Shown one piece after another: positions 34,465-43,884 of a stretch of 44,078 nucleotides of DNA; the first letter of the stretch is position 1; each line of letters starts with the position of its first letter. The position numbers and the translations under genes were made by a program. The stretch spans positions 1 through 44,078 of the forward strand of contig CAIOLO010000014.1 in NCBI GenBank assembly GCA_903859155.1, in the 5' to 3' direction. The notes beneath the pieces were generated by a model. That model was not told the DNA's origin and did no database searches. It was given only the letters and a program-made list of their open reading frames with translations. The DNA is from an uncultured beta proteobacterium (GTDB taxonomy: Bacteria > Pseudomonadota > Gammaproteobacteria > Burkholderiales > SG8-39).

Positions 34465-35469
34465 TTACACAACTTGCCGGCCCGCAGGAGCAGCCGTGGA
34501 AAAATTTCCGCTGACCACCAGCCAGAGATAGAGTTTTCGCGCAAACGCGATCAAGTCGTCCCCGCCATCGGGATTGCGCGCATAGATGCGGCGCATGGTT
34601 GCATCGGGATCCTTGCCGCGCTTGGACACACTGTCCTGCACCTGCATTTCGCGCAGGCGGTATTCGGCCGTTACCGCTTCAACCTGAACCATGTCCCAGC
34701 GTTGGCTCAGGCGCAGCAGCAACTCCCAATCCTCCATGAACGCAATGAGTTCATCGAAACCGCCGGCCTGATGGATGCACTCGATGCGCAGCCCCCATGA
34801 GACTGGCGCCATGTAACTTCGCACCATCAGCAGAGGCTGGCTGAAGCGTGCCGGCGCATAAGCGAGGCGGCGCCCGAGTTCATGGCGGCCGGCCTCGTCG
34901 ATGCGCTCGAGCACCGTTTCAAATCGCGTGTAACAGGCGCCATGGCCGGTTCCCGCCATTGCCTTGGCGATAGCGTCAAGATGGCCTGGTGCGAAGCGGT
35001 CGTCATCATCGAGAAAGCAAAGTATTTGCCCGCCGGCCACATCGATGGCGCGGTTGCGTGCCGCCGCCTGACCGAGGGATTCCGTGTTGTGCAGAAGCCG
35101 GATGCGCTCGCGCGCGCGACTGCCAGCGACAATCGCATCGACCGCGTTGCCTCCGTCATTGACCAGGATGCATTCCCAGTTTTCCCAGGTCTGGTCGGCA
35201 AGGGAATCGAGCGCGCTGCCGAGCATGCGCTCACGGTTCTTGGTGGGGATAATCACGCTGATGCGCGGATCGCCTCCCAGGGGCGCCAGCGTCGAGACCA
35301 GATTGCGAGGGGGTGCCGCAGCGAGCTGCTCCTGCAACAGCCCGAAGGCCTGGCGTGCGACATCCGCGGAGTCCGCGTTGCGGCACACATCCTTGACCAG
35401 GACCAGGCCGCGCTGCGCCTCGCCCGCTTGAAAGCATTCCCTGGCCGGGGTTAATTTGTCAGTGCTCAA
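34465..35469 (-). CDS. Family 2 glycosyltransferase
   Basis: 334 residues from a TTG at 35469; there is no good ribosome site, so the start is uncertain. Residues 70-260 form a GT-A domain: ISVIIPTKNRERMLGSAL, then LGQAAARNRAIDVAGG and the metal-binding CFLDDDDRFAP, and later the ED of FMEDWELLLRLSQ, the usual catalytic-base region. The first 65 residues are helical and not part of the GT-A fold. No polysaccharide or LPS gene is adjacent, so this is an orphan inside a catabolic neighbourhood. Donor and acceptor are unknown. Confidence 0.88.
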   Translation of the reverse strand: MSTDKLTPARECFQAGEAQRGLVLVKDVCRNADSADVARQAFGLLQEQLAAAPPRNLVSTLAPLGGDPRISVIIPTKNRERMLGSALDSLADQTWENWECILVNDGGNAVDAIVAGSRARERIRLLHNTESLGQAAARNRAIDVAGGQILCFLDDDDRFAPGHLDAIAKAMAGTGHGACYTRFETVLERIDEAGRHELGRRLAYAPARFSQPLLMVRSYMAPVSWGLRIECIHQAGGFDELIAFMEDWELLLRLSQRWDMVQVEAVTAEYRLREMQVQDSVSKRGKDPDATMRRIYARNPDGGDDLIAFARKLYLWLVVSGNFSTAAPAGRQVV

Positions 35470-35612
35470 TGCATTGGTACCGGTACGAAAAGAATCGCGA
35501 TGCTAGGTCATCGACCCTGATCGTGTTTCATGGCCTTCCTCGCCAGCGACCGCGAAGATCATCAAGACCATCCGGATCAAGCCTGCTGACTGGCGCGCTG
35601 AGCAAAACGGGC

Positions 35613-35646
35613 AAAAACAAGCGCAGCTGAAGTGCCGCGCTTTTTT
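35613..35646. terminator. Bidirectional rho-independent terminator
   Basis: AAGCGC pairs with GCGCTT around a 12-nt loop, with T runs on both strands (six T on plus; GTTTTT on minus). On the minus strand it lies 15 nt past the TPP-enzyme stop and probably ends that operon. Confidence 0.65.
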
Positions 35647-35660
35647 GGAATACCTGCTAT

Positions 35661-37430
35661 TCAAACCAGGTTCGGCACCCTCACCGCAATCACCGCGGGT
35701 ATGCCATCGCGCACCTGCTTCATGCCGCGCTGCAAGGCCGGGCCCACATCGACGGTGTCGTGCACATATTCCCCATAGCAATCCACCGATTCGGCGAGCT
35801 TGGCGAAATTGGGCGGCGGATCGAACACCCCACCGGGGAATTTGTTCTGTGCAACTGCGTGGCCCTTGGGATAGATCTCCTTCACGCCGGTGGTGCCGGT
35901 GCTGTAGCTGGCATTGACCACCACGATGGAAAGGAATGGCGCCTTGTGCTGGCGCGCCGACCACAACGCGGGCATCGGCTCGCCGAACATATAGAAGCCG
36001 TCGCCGCTGATCAGAACCACATCTTTATCAGGCGCCGCGATTTTCGCGCCGAAGGCCGCACCCGAACCCCAGCCGCCGGTGGAGGTGCCGCTCTTGAGGT
36101 AAGTGCCGGGAAGATCGCGCCTGAGATAGCCCTGCGCATAGGTGTGGGACGAGATCACATCGTTCAGCACGATGGCATCGCGCGAAATCACCTGCCCGGC
36201 CTGGTAGCTCACCCAGCGTGTGTCGGGCTTGGCTTTCTTCCCCGACTCGATGGCGAGCGCCTCGTCGCGCTGATAAAACTCCTGCTTTTTCTTGGCCAGG
36301 CGCTGCTTGCGCTCGTCGATGCGGCTCATGTCGCTCTTGTCGAGCATGCCGGTCGCCGCCTCGAAAATGGCGCGCAATGACGGGCCCGAATTCGCCGCGA
36401 TCCACAGGTCGGCGCGGAACTCCATGGTCTTGAAGCGCGACTGCACCGGATCGGGATCGATCCATGCAATCTTGGCATCGGCCGGCGGCGAACCGGCCGG
36501 ATCGGGCGACCAGGGGCGCACGCAATCGAGCACCAGCGCGACATCGACGTCCTTGGTGGCCGGACCGACGCCATACAAGGGATGCGAATTGGGCATGTTG
36601 AGGTAGCTGGAGCCCGAATCCATGACCGGCACGCCGAGCAACTCGGCAAGGCGCTGCAGTTCGGGCACGGCGGCCGGGTCCGCGCCGGTGCGCGCGGTGT
36701 AGATGCAGGGGTTCTGCGCCTTCACCAACCACTTGGCGATGGTTTTCACATCGTCCTGGCAGGGCACCACCGGGCGCGACTCGCCCAGTTCATAGCGGGT
36801 CGGAAAGCGCGCGGTGCCCGCGTAGGGCAGCATGGCGATTTCACGCGGCATGGTCATGTATACCGGGCCCTTGGGATCGCCCATCGCCATCTGCAAAAGG
36901 CGCGAGACCATCATGCCGGGGTTGTCCATGTATTCCATGCGGTGATCGGCCTTGGTGTACTGGCGCACGATCTCGGCCTGGTCGCGCGGCTCCTGCACCC
37001 ACTGCACCGGGCTGTTGCGCGCGCCGGGCATCGAACCGGGGAAGGCGCGCGGCGCATTGCCGGCGGTGAGCATCACCGGCGCATTGGCGCGCCAGGCGCT
37101 GTGGATTGCCGCGCCGAAGTGGAGCGTGCCCACATCGACGTGCGCCGCCGCCACCGCGGGCTTGCCGCTGACAGCCGCGGAGCCGATGGCCGCATGCAGG
37201 GCCACCGATTCGTGCAGCATGGTGATGAGCCTGGGCGCGGGCCAGCCCTTGACCTCGGCCTTGACGATCGCCTCCTGATAATAGGCAAGCTCGGTGCCGG
37301 AGACGAAGAACATATTGTCGACGCCCCCCAGCTTCATCGACGCCACTACGGCATCGGTCCACTCGTCGGCGCCGTGCTCCTTGTAGAAATTGGCGCCTGC
37401 CTGCACCGGCAAGTCCGCTGGCTTGTTCAT
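35661..37430 (-). CDS. Thiamine-diphosphate-dependent enzyme (acetolactate synthase-like)
   Basis: 589 residues from the ATG at 37430, which has AAGGAG seven nt upstream. The PYR domain has the ThDP-activating E74 (MLHESVALHAAIG); the middle domain follows. The PP domain has GDGFYMF, about 26 residues, then VVNAS: the ThDP/Mg motif. The family includes acetolactate synthase, benzoylformate decarboxylase, oxalyl-CoA decarboxylase and cyclohexane-1,2-dione hydrolase. No small regulatory subunit is adjacent, which speaks against a biosynthetic acetolactate synthase. It probably shares an operon with receptor 5 and the molybdopterin enzyme, so C-C bond cleavage in a catabolic route is the best guess. 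Confidence 0.9.
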   Translation of the reverse strand: MNKPADLPVQAGANFYKEHGADEWTDAVVASMKLGGVDNMFFVSGTELAYYQEAIVKAEVKGWPAPRLITMLHESVALHAAIGSAAVSGKPAVAAAHVDVGTLHFGAAIHSAWRANAPVMLTAGNAPRAFPGSMPGARNSPVQWVQEPRDQAEIVRQYTKADHRMEYMDNPGMMVSRLLQMAMGDPKGPVYMTMPREIAMLPYAGTARFPTRYELGESRPVVPCQDDVKTIAKWLVKAQNPCIYTARTGADPAAVPELQRLAELLGVPVMDSGSSYLNMPNSHPLYGVGPATKDVDVALVLDCVRPWSPDPAGSPPADAKIAWIDPDPVQSRFKTMEFRADLWIAANSGPSLRAIFEAATGMLDKSDMSRIDERKQRLAKKKQEFYQRDEALAIESGKKAKPDTRWVSYQAGQVISRDAIVLNDVISSHTYAQGYLRRDLPGTYLKSGTSTGGWGSGAAFGAKIAAPDKDVVLISGDGFYMFGEPMPALWSARQHKAPFLSIVVVNASYSTGTTGVKEIYPKGHAVAQNKFPGGVFDPPPNFAKLAESVDCYGEYVHDTVDVGPALQRGMKQVRDGIPAVIAVRVPNLV

Positions 37431-37597
37431 GTTTTCTCCTTGGGAGTGTCGCTGCAAAATTTTAAGGCGCGTAGTTTCTCAGGTTTCCGCCGCGCCTGCT
37501 GCCGGTCTGCGGCCGGCAGCTGCCTGGAATCCGTGACGAAATCGGCCCAGACCGGCCCACTGCGGTCCGATACCGAACTACCCCAAGGGCGCCGCAG

Positions 37598-38581
37598 TCA
37601 GTCGAGTTTCAGACCCAGCGCCTTTACCAGTTCGCGGTTGGTGTTCAGGTCGGCGCGCAGCACCCGGTCGAGTTCGGCCGGCGAACTGGCGATCGGGGTC
37701 ATGCCGACGTCGGCGAGTTGCTTCTGGATCTCCGGCAGCTGCAGGGCCTTCACCAGTTCGGCGTTGAGCCGGTTGACGATCGCCGCAGGCGTGCCGGTCG
37801 GGGCGAACAGCGCCTGCCAGGACACGTATTCCGAGTCGGGAAGGGCGGGCAGCAGATCCGGAACCCGCGGCAACATGTCCTTGGCGCGCGGACCGCCGAT
37901 GACCAGTGCCCGCACCTTGCCGCTGGCGATCTGCGGCAGCGCGATACCCAGTCCGATTGCCGTGGCGGCCACTTCGCCGGCGACCACCGCCTGCAGCGCG
38001 GGACCGGTCCCCTTGTAGGGCACGTGCACCAGTTCGATGCCCGCCTTGCGCGCAATCAACTCCATCTCCAGGTGCGTGGCGTGGCCGTTTCCGCCGCTGC
38101 CGTAATTGATCTGCCTGGGGCGCGCCTTTGCCGCCGCGATGAATTCTGCCAGCGTGTTCGCCGCGAACGACGGATTCACGATCAGCACATACGGAATCTT
38201 GGCCAGCAGCGAGACGCTCGCGAAATCGCGCAAGGTATCGTAGGGAAGCTTCGAATAGACAAACGGGTTGATGACCATGATGCCGTCGGTACCAAACAGA
38301 AAGGTGTAGCCGTCCGGAGCCGCCTTGGCCACCGCCTCGGCCGCAATGGCGCCCCCGGCGCCGGCCCGGTCCTCGATGACGAACTGCTGGCCCAGCGTCT
38401 GCGACAGTCGGCCGAAGATCTGCCGCGCCAGGACGTCGCTCAGCGAACCCGCCGAATTGCCGACGATCACATGCGCCGGCTTTTGCGGCCATGCCTGCGC
38501 AAGCGCAGCGGTGCTACCCGCGGCAAAAATGCCGCCTGACAGTGCGGCAACCCATGCCAGCCTGCGCCTGAACGAAATCAT
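37598..38581 (-). CDS. Bug/TctC-family periplasmic solute receptor 5
   Basis: 327 residues from the second ATG (38581), because AAGGAG touches the first ATG (38587) and stands at proper distance from the second. The signal peptide ends at AALAQ. Mature motifs: AWPQKPAHVIVGNSAGSLSD, DRAGAGGAIAAE and LVHVPYKGTGPALQA. The first loop, NSAGSLSD, is polar compared with PxxPGG in the others. It lies 58 nt downstream of the molybdopterin enzyme and 167 nt upstream of the TPP enzyme; all three probably serve the uptake and breakdown of one compound. Confidence 0.92.
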   Translation of the reverse strand: MISFRRRLAWVAALSGGIFAAGSTAALAQAWPQKPAHVIVGNSAGSLSDVLARQIFGRLSQTLGQQFVIEDRAGAGGAIAAEAVAKAAPDGYTFLFGTDGIMVINPFVYSKLPYDTLRDFASVSLLAKIPYVLIVNPSFAANTLAEFIAAAKARPRQINYGSGGNGHATHLEMELIARKAGIELVHVPYKGTGPALQAVVAGEVAATAIGLGIALPQIASGKVRALVIGGPRAKDMLPRVPDLLPALPDSEYVSWQALFAPTGTPAAIVNRLNAELVKALQLPEIQKQLADVGMTPIASSPAELDRVLRADLNTNRELVKALGLKLD

Positions 38582-38639
38582 AGTCATCTCCTTGTAGAAC
38601 CCAAACCGGGAATAGGGTGTTCGATCAGCCAGCCCTTGG

Positions 38640-41237
38640 TTACCGCTCGGCGGCCACCGGGCTCAATTTGACACGCACGCACAGGTCCAGATTGAGGTTC
38701 ACCGGGCTGCAGTGCTCCCAATCGATTTCCAGCAGATCATTGAACAGCAGGCCCTTGCCCTTGGCGACCGGCATGCCCTCGCTCCAGTGCCCGGCGCACG
38801 CGGCAACCGCCAGGCCTTCAGGGTGCACCGCCTGTGAAAACCGCAGCCGCCCCTTCACCTTGCGTCCGGTGTCGGTCTCTATCCACACCATTTGACCGTC
38901 GGCCAGGCCCTGTTTTGCGCCGGACGCGGCATTGATGGTGACCGCGTAGGAGTAGGGATCGAGTTGCGCCGCCTCGTCCAGCCACGGATTTTCCAGCGTA
39001 TAGCTGTTGGTGTGCAACGGGTCGCGGTAATAGAAGGCATAGAAGTCGAACCCCGGCGTCTGGCAGCGGTGCGACAGGCAGGGCAGGAAGTCGGGCAGCG
39101 GTTGGTAATATTCGCGCGGAATCGGCAGGCCGCGCGGTTCGGCGATCGCCGCGGTCTGCTCGCCCAGCGTGGTCAGAAATTCCCAGTAGATCGGCACGCG
39201 CACGTCGACAAAATGCCGCCAGTAGACTTCCTCCGGCTTTTTCGGCCACTTGATCACGCCGTTCCTGGCAAACCACTCCATGCCGCGTTCGGGGCCGAAG
39301 TTGCTCTTGAGTTCGGCGTCGCAGATGTCGGCGTAGCTGTACTTGCGCTCGCTCTCCAGGCGGAACGGCCCCTCGAGGTTGAGCGAGCGGTTGAATGCGG
39401 TATTGAGCTCGGCGCGGAATCCGACCCGGTCGGCCAGATCGACCAGCACCTGGGCGAACGGGCGCTGCTCGCCATCGGGCGGCAGCACCTTCTGGCGCAC
39501 CGGCCAGCACCACTCGCCCAGCCCGCCGGGCAGGCTGAAGATGAACGGAAAATTGGGGCGCGCGTCGATCGATTGCAGGTAGCTGCAGTCGGGCAGGACG
39601 ATGTCGGCGAAAGCCGAAGTCTCTGTCTCGAACACGTCTATCGACACGATAAACTTGTAGGCCGCCAGCGCCTGAGCCACGGTCTCCTTGTTGGCGACGG
39701 CCAGCAGCGAATTGGCCCCGAGGTTGATCAGCACCTCGGGCCGGTATGGCAGCTCGAGCTTGTCCCACATCTGCTCGCGGTCGCTGGAATCGAGGAACGG
39801 CGAATTCACGCCCAGGGTGAACAGGTCCTGCAACCCCATGGTCTGCGGCAACCTGGGTGCCGACGGCGGGTAGGGGTAGTGATACCCCATCCACATGCCG
39901 ACCACCATCAGGCCGTCCGGGTCGGGTTCCGGGACATAGCGCGGCCGGTTGGTGTCCGGGTGCCCGTTGCACGCGGGATTGAAGCCCAGGCAGGAGCCCA
40001 CCATGTCGGCCGCACCCACCAGCTGGTTGAGCAGGTCGACGGAAAAAAAGTTGTACAGCGAATTCATGTGCCCCTGCGATCCGCGGAACGCAATCGCCGC
40101 AACCGGCCGGTAAGGCAGGGTTACGCCGTCAATGACGATGGTGCTGCCGACGCGCGCTTCGCGGCCGAATTCGACGCCCAGGCGCCGCACCGTCGCCGCC
40201 GAAACGGTGCTGACCCCTTCGGCCCATTCCGGGGTGAATTTGCGCAGGTGGTCTTTGAGCTTCTGGAAAGCCGGCTGGCAGCGCACGCCGTTCGCCTCGA
40301 AGTCCCCCAGAAGCGCCATGTCGCCGGCGGCAACCGCGGCGAATGGCCGCGCCGCGTTCGCGCGGGTGTCCCACACCAATGGCTTGCCCGTGGCCGGATC
40401 GCGCACATACAGCTTGTCCGGCCCGATCAGGTAGGGGCCGTTGGTCTTCGCCTGCAGATAGGGCCCGTCGTAGACCCCCTCCTCGTTCACCATCACATTG
40501 CTCATCGCGAGCGCGATGGCGGCGTCGGTGCCCACGCGCAGCGGCACCCACTCGTTGGCCTTGGCGGCGGCCGAATTGCACATGGGATCGAGCACTATCA
40601 TCTTCATGCCGCGCAGGCGCGCATCCGCCGCCAGCGCCATGTTCGAGTTAGCCGCGTGGCCGGCGCCATGCCCCTTGGCCGCGCCGAAGTACACGGCGTA
40701 ATTGCAGTACTTGAAATCGGGCACCACCGACCATGATGCGTGCATGATGCCGCTGATCAGATGGGCCCCGTTGCCGCAATGCAGTCCGCCCCCCGAGGTG
40801 GAAAAATTGGTGGTGCCGAAGGCGGCGCCAAAGGCCCAGAACGGCGCGCGCATGGCGGTCAGCGTTGTGGTGCGCTGCATGACCAGTTTGCGCGGATCCT
40901 CGCTGCGCACACGTTTCAGTACCGTGGCAATTTCCTCGAGCGCCTCCTCCCAGCCGATCTCCTTCCAGCACGGGTCCTCGCCGAGACCCTTTTTCGGGTT
41001 GGTGCGGCGCAAGGGCTTGGTGAGGCGGTTCGGATCGTAGTGTGAGATCAGGCCGCTGACACCCTTGCCGCAAAGCTTGCCCTTGCCGACGACGCTATCG
41101 GGATTGCCCTCGATCTTGACCACCACGCCGTCGACCCGGTGCGCCAGGATCGAGCAACTGCCGTAGCACAGGGCGCAGGACGACGGCACCCAGACATCGT
41201 CGCGACCTCCGGTGATTGCGGGGCTGGCCGTATCCAT
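38640..41237 (-). CDS. Molybdopterin oxidoreductase, cytoplasmic and solitary
   Basis: 865 residues, DMSO-reductase family. The N-terminus binds one 4Fe-4S cluster: C21, C24, C28 and C56 (CALCYGSC ... KLCGKG). Likely Mo ligand is C154 in GGGLHCGNGAHL. The C-terminal molydop-binding domain has HTNSYTLENPW and the closing beta-barrel. No Tat signal is present: the protein begins MDTASPAITG and goes straight into the cluster domain. No ferredoxin-like beta or membrane subunit is adjacent. That recalls soluble members such as transhydroxylase, resorcinol hydroxylase or acetylene hydratase, but the acetylene hydratase Asp next to the second Cys is Tyr here. Reaction unknown. Confidence 0.92.
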   Translation of the reverse strand: MDTASPAITGGRDDVWVPSSCALCYGSCSILAHRVDGVVVKIEGNPDSVVGKGKLCGKGVSGLISHYDPNRLTKPLRRTNPKKGLGEDPCWKEIGWEEALEEIATVLKRVRSEDPRKLVMQRTTTLTAMRAPFWAFGAAFGTTNFSTSGGGLHCGNGAHLISGIMHASWSVVPDFKYCNYAVYFGAAKGHGAGHAANSNMALAADARLRGMKMIVLDPMCNSAAAKANEWVPLRVGTDAAIALAMSNVMVNEEGVYDGPYLQAKTNGPYLIGPDKLYVRDPATGKPLVWDTRANAARPFAAVAAGDMALLGDFEANGVRCQPAFQKLKDHLRKFTPEWAEGVSTVSAATVRRLGVEFGREARVGSTIVIDGVTLPYRPVAAIAFRGSQGHMNSLYNFFSVDLLNQLVGAADMVGSCLGFNPACNGHPDTNRPRYVPEPDPDGLMVVGMWMGYHYPYPPSAPRLPQTMGLQDLFTLGVNSPFLDSSDREQMWDKLELPYRPEVLINLGANSLLAVANKETVAQALAAYKFIVSIDVFETETSAFADIVLPDCSYLQSIDARPNFPFIFSLPGGLGEWCWPVRQKVLPPDGEQRPFAQVLVDLADRVGFRAELNTAFNRSLNLEGPFRLESERKYSYADICDAELKSNFGPERGMEWFARNGVIKWPKKPEEVYWRHFVDVRVPIYWEFLTTLGEQTAAIAEPRGLPIPREYYQPLPDFLPCLSHRCQTPGFDFYAFYYRDPLHTNSYTLENPWLDEAAQLDPYSYAVTINAASGAKQGLADGQMVWIETDTGRKVKGRLRFSQAVHPEGLAVAACAGHWSEGMPVAKGKGLLFNDLLEIDWEHCSPVNLNLDLCVRVKLSPVAAER

Positions 41238-41425
41238 AGCAAAGGTTCCTTGGTTTTACTGTCGACGAGAAGCTTCGTTGCTGCCAGCTGCGGTGATGCC
41301 TGGAGAGGCCATTGCACCCGGTCCTCTGCCCGACTGATTGAATCCGCCCCCCGCCGAAACGCCTTTGATGTAAGTCAAACAATGAATAGATCAACCAGGA
41401 GCGGCGTCGCCGGACCTGCCGGCAT

Positions 41426-42337
41426 TCATTGACGTGGTTTCTGCGGCCGGCGGTTGACCAGTACGATGCCGATGGCGACCAGCAACCCGGCGAACACAAA
41501 TGCGGGGCGCAGCGGTTCGCCCAGCACCAGGACGCCGCAAGCCACGCCGAACAGCGGTGTGAGAAAGGAAAATACCGACAGCCGGCCCGCGAGGTAGCGC
41601 GTGAGCAACCAGAACCAGACCAGGTAGGTGGCGAATGACACCACCGCCCCCTGGTAAAGGAGGCTTGCAATGGCCAGCGCGCTCAGCCTGACAATGCCCG
41701 CCTCGCCCATCGCCAGCGATGCGGGAATCAGCAGAACGGCGGAGACGGCCAGTTGATAGAACAGCACCTTGGTTGCCGTGGCATGGGTGAGCCGCGTCGC
41801 GCGGACCACCAGGGTGGTTGCCGCCCACATAATGGCGGCCAGGACACCGCAGATGTCGCCAAACAGCACGGCCGGCGCGGCAAAAAAGCCCTCCCCGAAA
41901 GCAACCAGGATGCCGGCAAAGGAAGCCAGGACCCCCAGCCATTGCCATCGGTTCAGCCGCTCCCCCGGCACGAAAAGGTGCACCCCGACCGCAGTAAGCA
42001 CGGGAGCGAAATAGATGAACACCACCATGCGTGATGCGCCGGTGTATTCGAGTCCCACGTAAATGAAGAACATCTCACCCGCAAACAACAATCCCGAGAC
42101 AAGCCCTGCCCACCAGGTCCCGTCGCGGGCAAACAACGGAATGTGGCGCCACTGCGCCCAGCCGAGCAGGCAGGCGAGCGCGATGGCCTGGCGAATGCCG
42201 CTCTGGAGCACATAGCTCACGTCCGCCGCCGCCAGCTTGGTCGCCACGTGCGTAAAGCCCCAGGCGAAGGTCAGCAACAGCATCAATGAGGCGGCGCTGA
42301 CATCCAGCGGAGCGCGGGTAGCGGAGGAAGGCGGCAC
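41426..42337 (-). CDS. EamA/DMT-family transporter
   Basis: 303 residues from a GTG at 42337 (AGAAG about 10 nt upstream). Ten membrane segments form two EamA repeats; the first repeat has LTFAWGFTHVATKLAAADV and the second starts near DICGVLAAIMWAATTLVVRATR. Internal repeats and length fit RhaT/YdcZ-like metabolite or drug exporters of the inner membrane. It is divergent from the following MFS gene. The substrate is unknown. Confidence 0.9.
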   Translation of the reverse strand: MPPSSATRAPLDVSAASLMLLLTFAWGFTHVATKLAAADVSYVLQSGIRQAIALACLLGWAQWRHIPLFARDGTWWAGLVSGLLFAGEMFFIYVGLEYTGASRMVVFIYFAPVLTAVGVHLFVPGERLNRWQWLGVLASFAGILVAFGEGFFAAPAVLFGDICGVLAAIMWAATTLVVRATRLTHATATKVLFYQLAVSAVLLIPASLAMGEAGIVRLSALAIASLLYQGAVVSFATYLVWFWLLTRYLAGRLSVFSFLTPLFGVACGVLVLGEPLRPAFVFAGLLVAIGIVLVNRRPQKPRQ

Positions 42338-42666
42338 GATCGAATTCTTCTAGTGGGGCGGTATGCCGGGTGGTGGTTGCAATCTGCCGGGACACGCCCG
42401 TCGAATTGCCCCCGCTTCCATTCTCCTCCAAGTCACGCGCCGTTTCCGCCGGTTGTATAGTGCGCGGGAAAATTCCCGTGGTGTTCAAGGCCTGAGCAAG
42501 ATTGACGCACATCAAGGGCCGGCGGGAAGGCGACGATTAACATCTTTCGGGTTCGGGTCCCGGATGCAAGGGTCCGGCGGCGCGTAGCGCTTACCCGGCA
42601 AGCGGCGCGGTCCTGATTGACGGGGATTGCGCCGGTCACGCCTGCCTCTTCACGTTAGGACGCCCC
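42338..42666. other. Divergent promoter region
   Basis: About 330 bp between the divergently read EamA and MFS genes, without a supported gene. A TATAGT near 42457 on the plus strand might be a -10 element; no operator repeat is evident. Confidence 0.45.
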
Positions 42667-43884
42667 CTGAAATTCGCTCTCGATACGCGCACCAGGACGT
42701 TTACGCTGCTGCTCGGCTGTGTGTCGGCACTGAGTTCGGTGACACTAGACCCGTTCCTTGCCGCGCTGCCCAGAATTGTCAGCGAATTCGGGGCGACGGT
42801 GAACAGCGTGCAACTGACCGTGACCGCGTTCTTCGTCGGACTGGCGTGCGGGCAGTTGTTCTATGGTCCCTTCTCCGATCACTACGGACGCCGCCCCATG
42901 CTGCTCGGAGGACTGGTCTTGTGCCTTGCGGCGACGATTTTCTGCGCCACCGCAGGCTCGGTCGATGCGCTGGTGATAGGCCGGTTTTTCCAGGCCCTGG
43001 GCGTGTCGGCGGCCTCGGTGCTGTGCCGCAGCGTGGTGCGCGACCTCAACACCTGGGATGAGGCGGCGCAAAAACTCGCCATCATGTGGGTAATCTTCGG
43101 TCTGGCACCGGTGGTCGGCCCCTACCTGGGATCGTTGCTTCTCGCCACCTGGGGCTGGCCGGCGATATTCTGGTACATGGTCGCGGCCATGGCACCACTG
43201 CTGCTGATAATGATGCTGGGCCTGCCCGAGACCGCCCCATATCCGCGCCCGCCGGCACCGCGACCGGCGAACTACATCAGGAATTTCGTGTTTCTGCTCA
43301 GCCAGCGTCATTTCGTTGCCTACCTGGTCACCATCCTTTGCATCCAGACCGCGATTTTCGCCTTTGTCACCAACTCACCATTCGTACTGATTACGGCGCT
43401 CGGGTTTTCCCCCGGCGAATTCGGCCTGCTCTTCGGGATGATCATGTCCGGGCATGTCATCGGCGCGGCGGTGGGCGCCCGCATCGTGCGCCGCCGCGGC
43501 ATCAACCAAACCATCCGCCTGGGCGGGCTGATTTCATTCGCCGCCGGCATGGTGCTGCTGGTGGTTGCCTGGACCGGCATCAACCAGGTGTTCGCCATCA
43601 CCATTCCGCTGTTTTTCGTGCTGTACGGCTCCTCGCTGATCGTGCCCCATGCGATGGCGGCCGCCATGAGCCCGTATCCCGCCATGGCCGGTGCCGCCTC
43701 GTCTCTGGCCGGAATCGCGCAACTCCTGGGAGGCGCGGTGATCAGCTACGTGCTGGGGATACTGTTCGACGGCACCTCGCGCCCGCTCGCCACCGCCATC
43801 GCACTGTCGGGACTGGGCGTGGTGGTGGTCTTCGAACTACTGGTGCGGCACCTGCCGGTGCATCCTTCTCAAGCCGCGCACTAG
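42667..43884 (+). CDS. MFS transporter, Bcr/CflA-like; probable CTG start
   Basis: 405 residues if translation begins at the CTG at 42667, which has AGGA six nt upstream. The only other in-frame start is a GTG at 42721, but that would cut the first membrane segment (FTLLLGCVSALSSVTLDPFL) in half. Typical motifs are LDPFLAALPRI, the loop GPFSDHYGRRPMLLGG and RFFQALGVSAASVL, all diagnostic of the Bcr/CflA drug-efflux subfamily. Twelve segments are visible. The stop codon at 43882-43884 abuts a 75-bp tandem repeat. Confidence 0.88.
   Translation: MKFALDTRTRTFTLLLGCVSALSSVTLDPFLAALPRIVSEFGATVNSVQLTVTAFFVGLACGQLFYGPFSDHYGRRPMLLGGLVLCLAATIFCATAGSVDALVIGRFFQALGVSAASVLCRSVVRDLNTWDEAAQKLAIMWVIFGLAPVVGPYLGSLLLATWGWPAIFWYMVAAMAPLLLIMMLGLPETAPYPRPPAPRPANYIRNFVFLLSQRHFVAYLVTILCIQTAIFAFVTNSPFVLITALGFSPGEFGLLFGMIMSGHVIGAAVGARIVRRRGINQTIRLGGLISFAAGMVLLVVAWTGINQVFAITIPLFFVLYGSSLIVPHAMAAAMSPYPAMAGAASSLAGIAQLLGGAVISYVLGILFDGTSRPLATAIALSGLGVVVVFELLVRHLPVHPSQAAH

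Noticed and set aside
35661-37430. Biosynthetic acetolactate synthase (ilvB/ilvI)
   Set aside because: No small subunit or other branched-chain amino acid gene is adjacent, and the neighbours are catabolic. The symbol was therefore withheld.
38640-41237. Acetylene hydratase
   Set aside because: The catalytic Asp next to the second cluster cysteine is Tyr here (CALCYGSC), and the protein is longer than the known enzyme.
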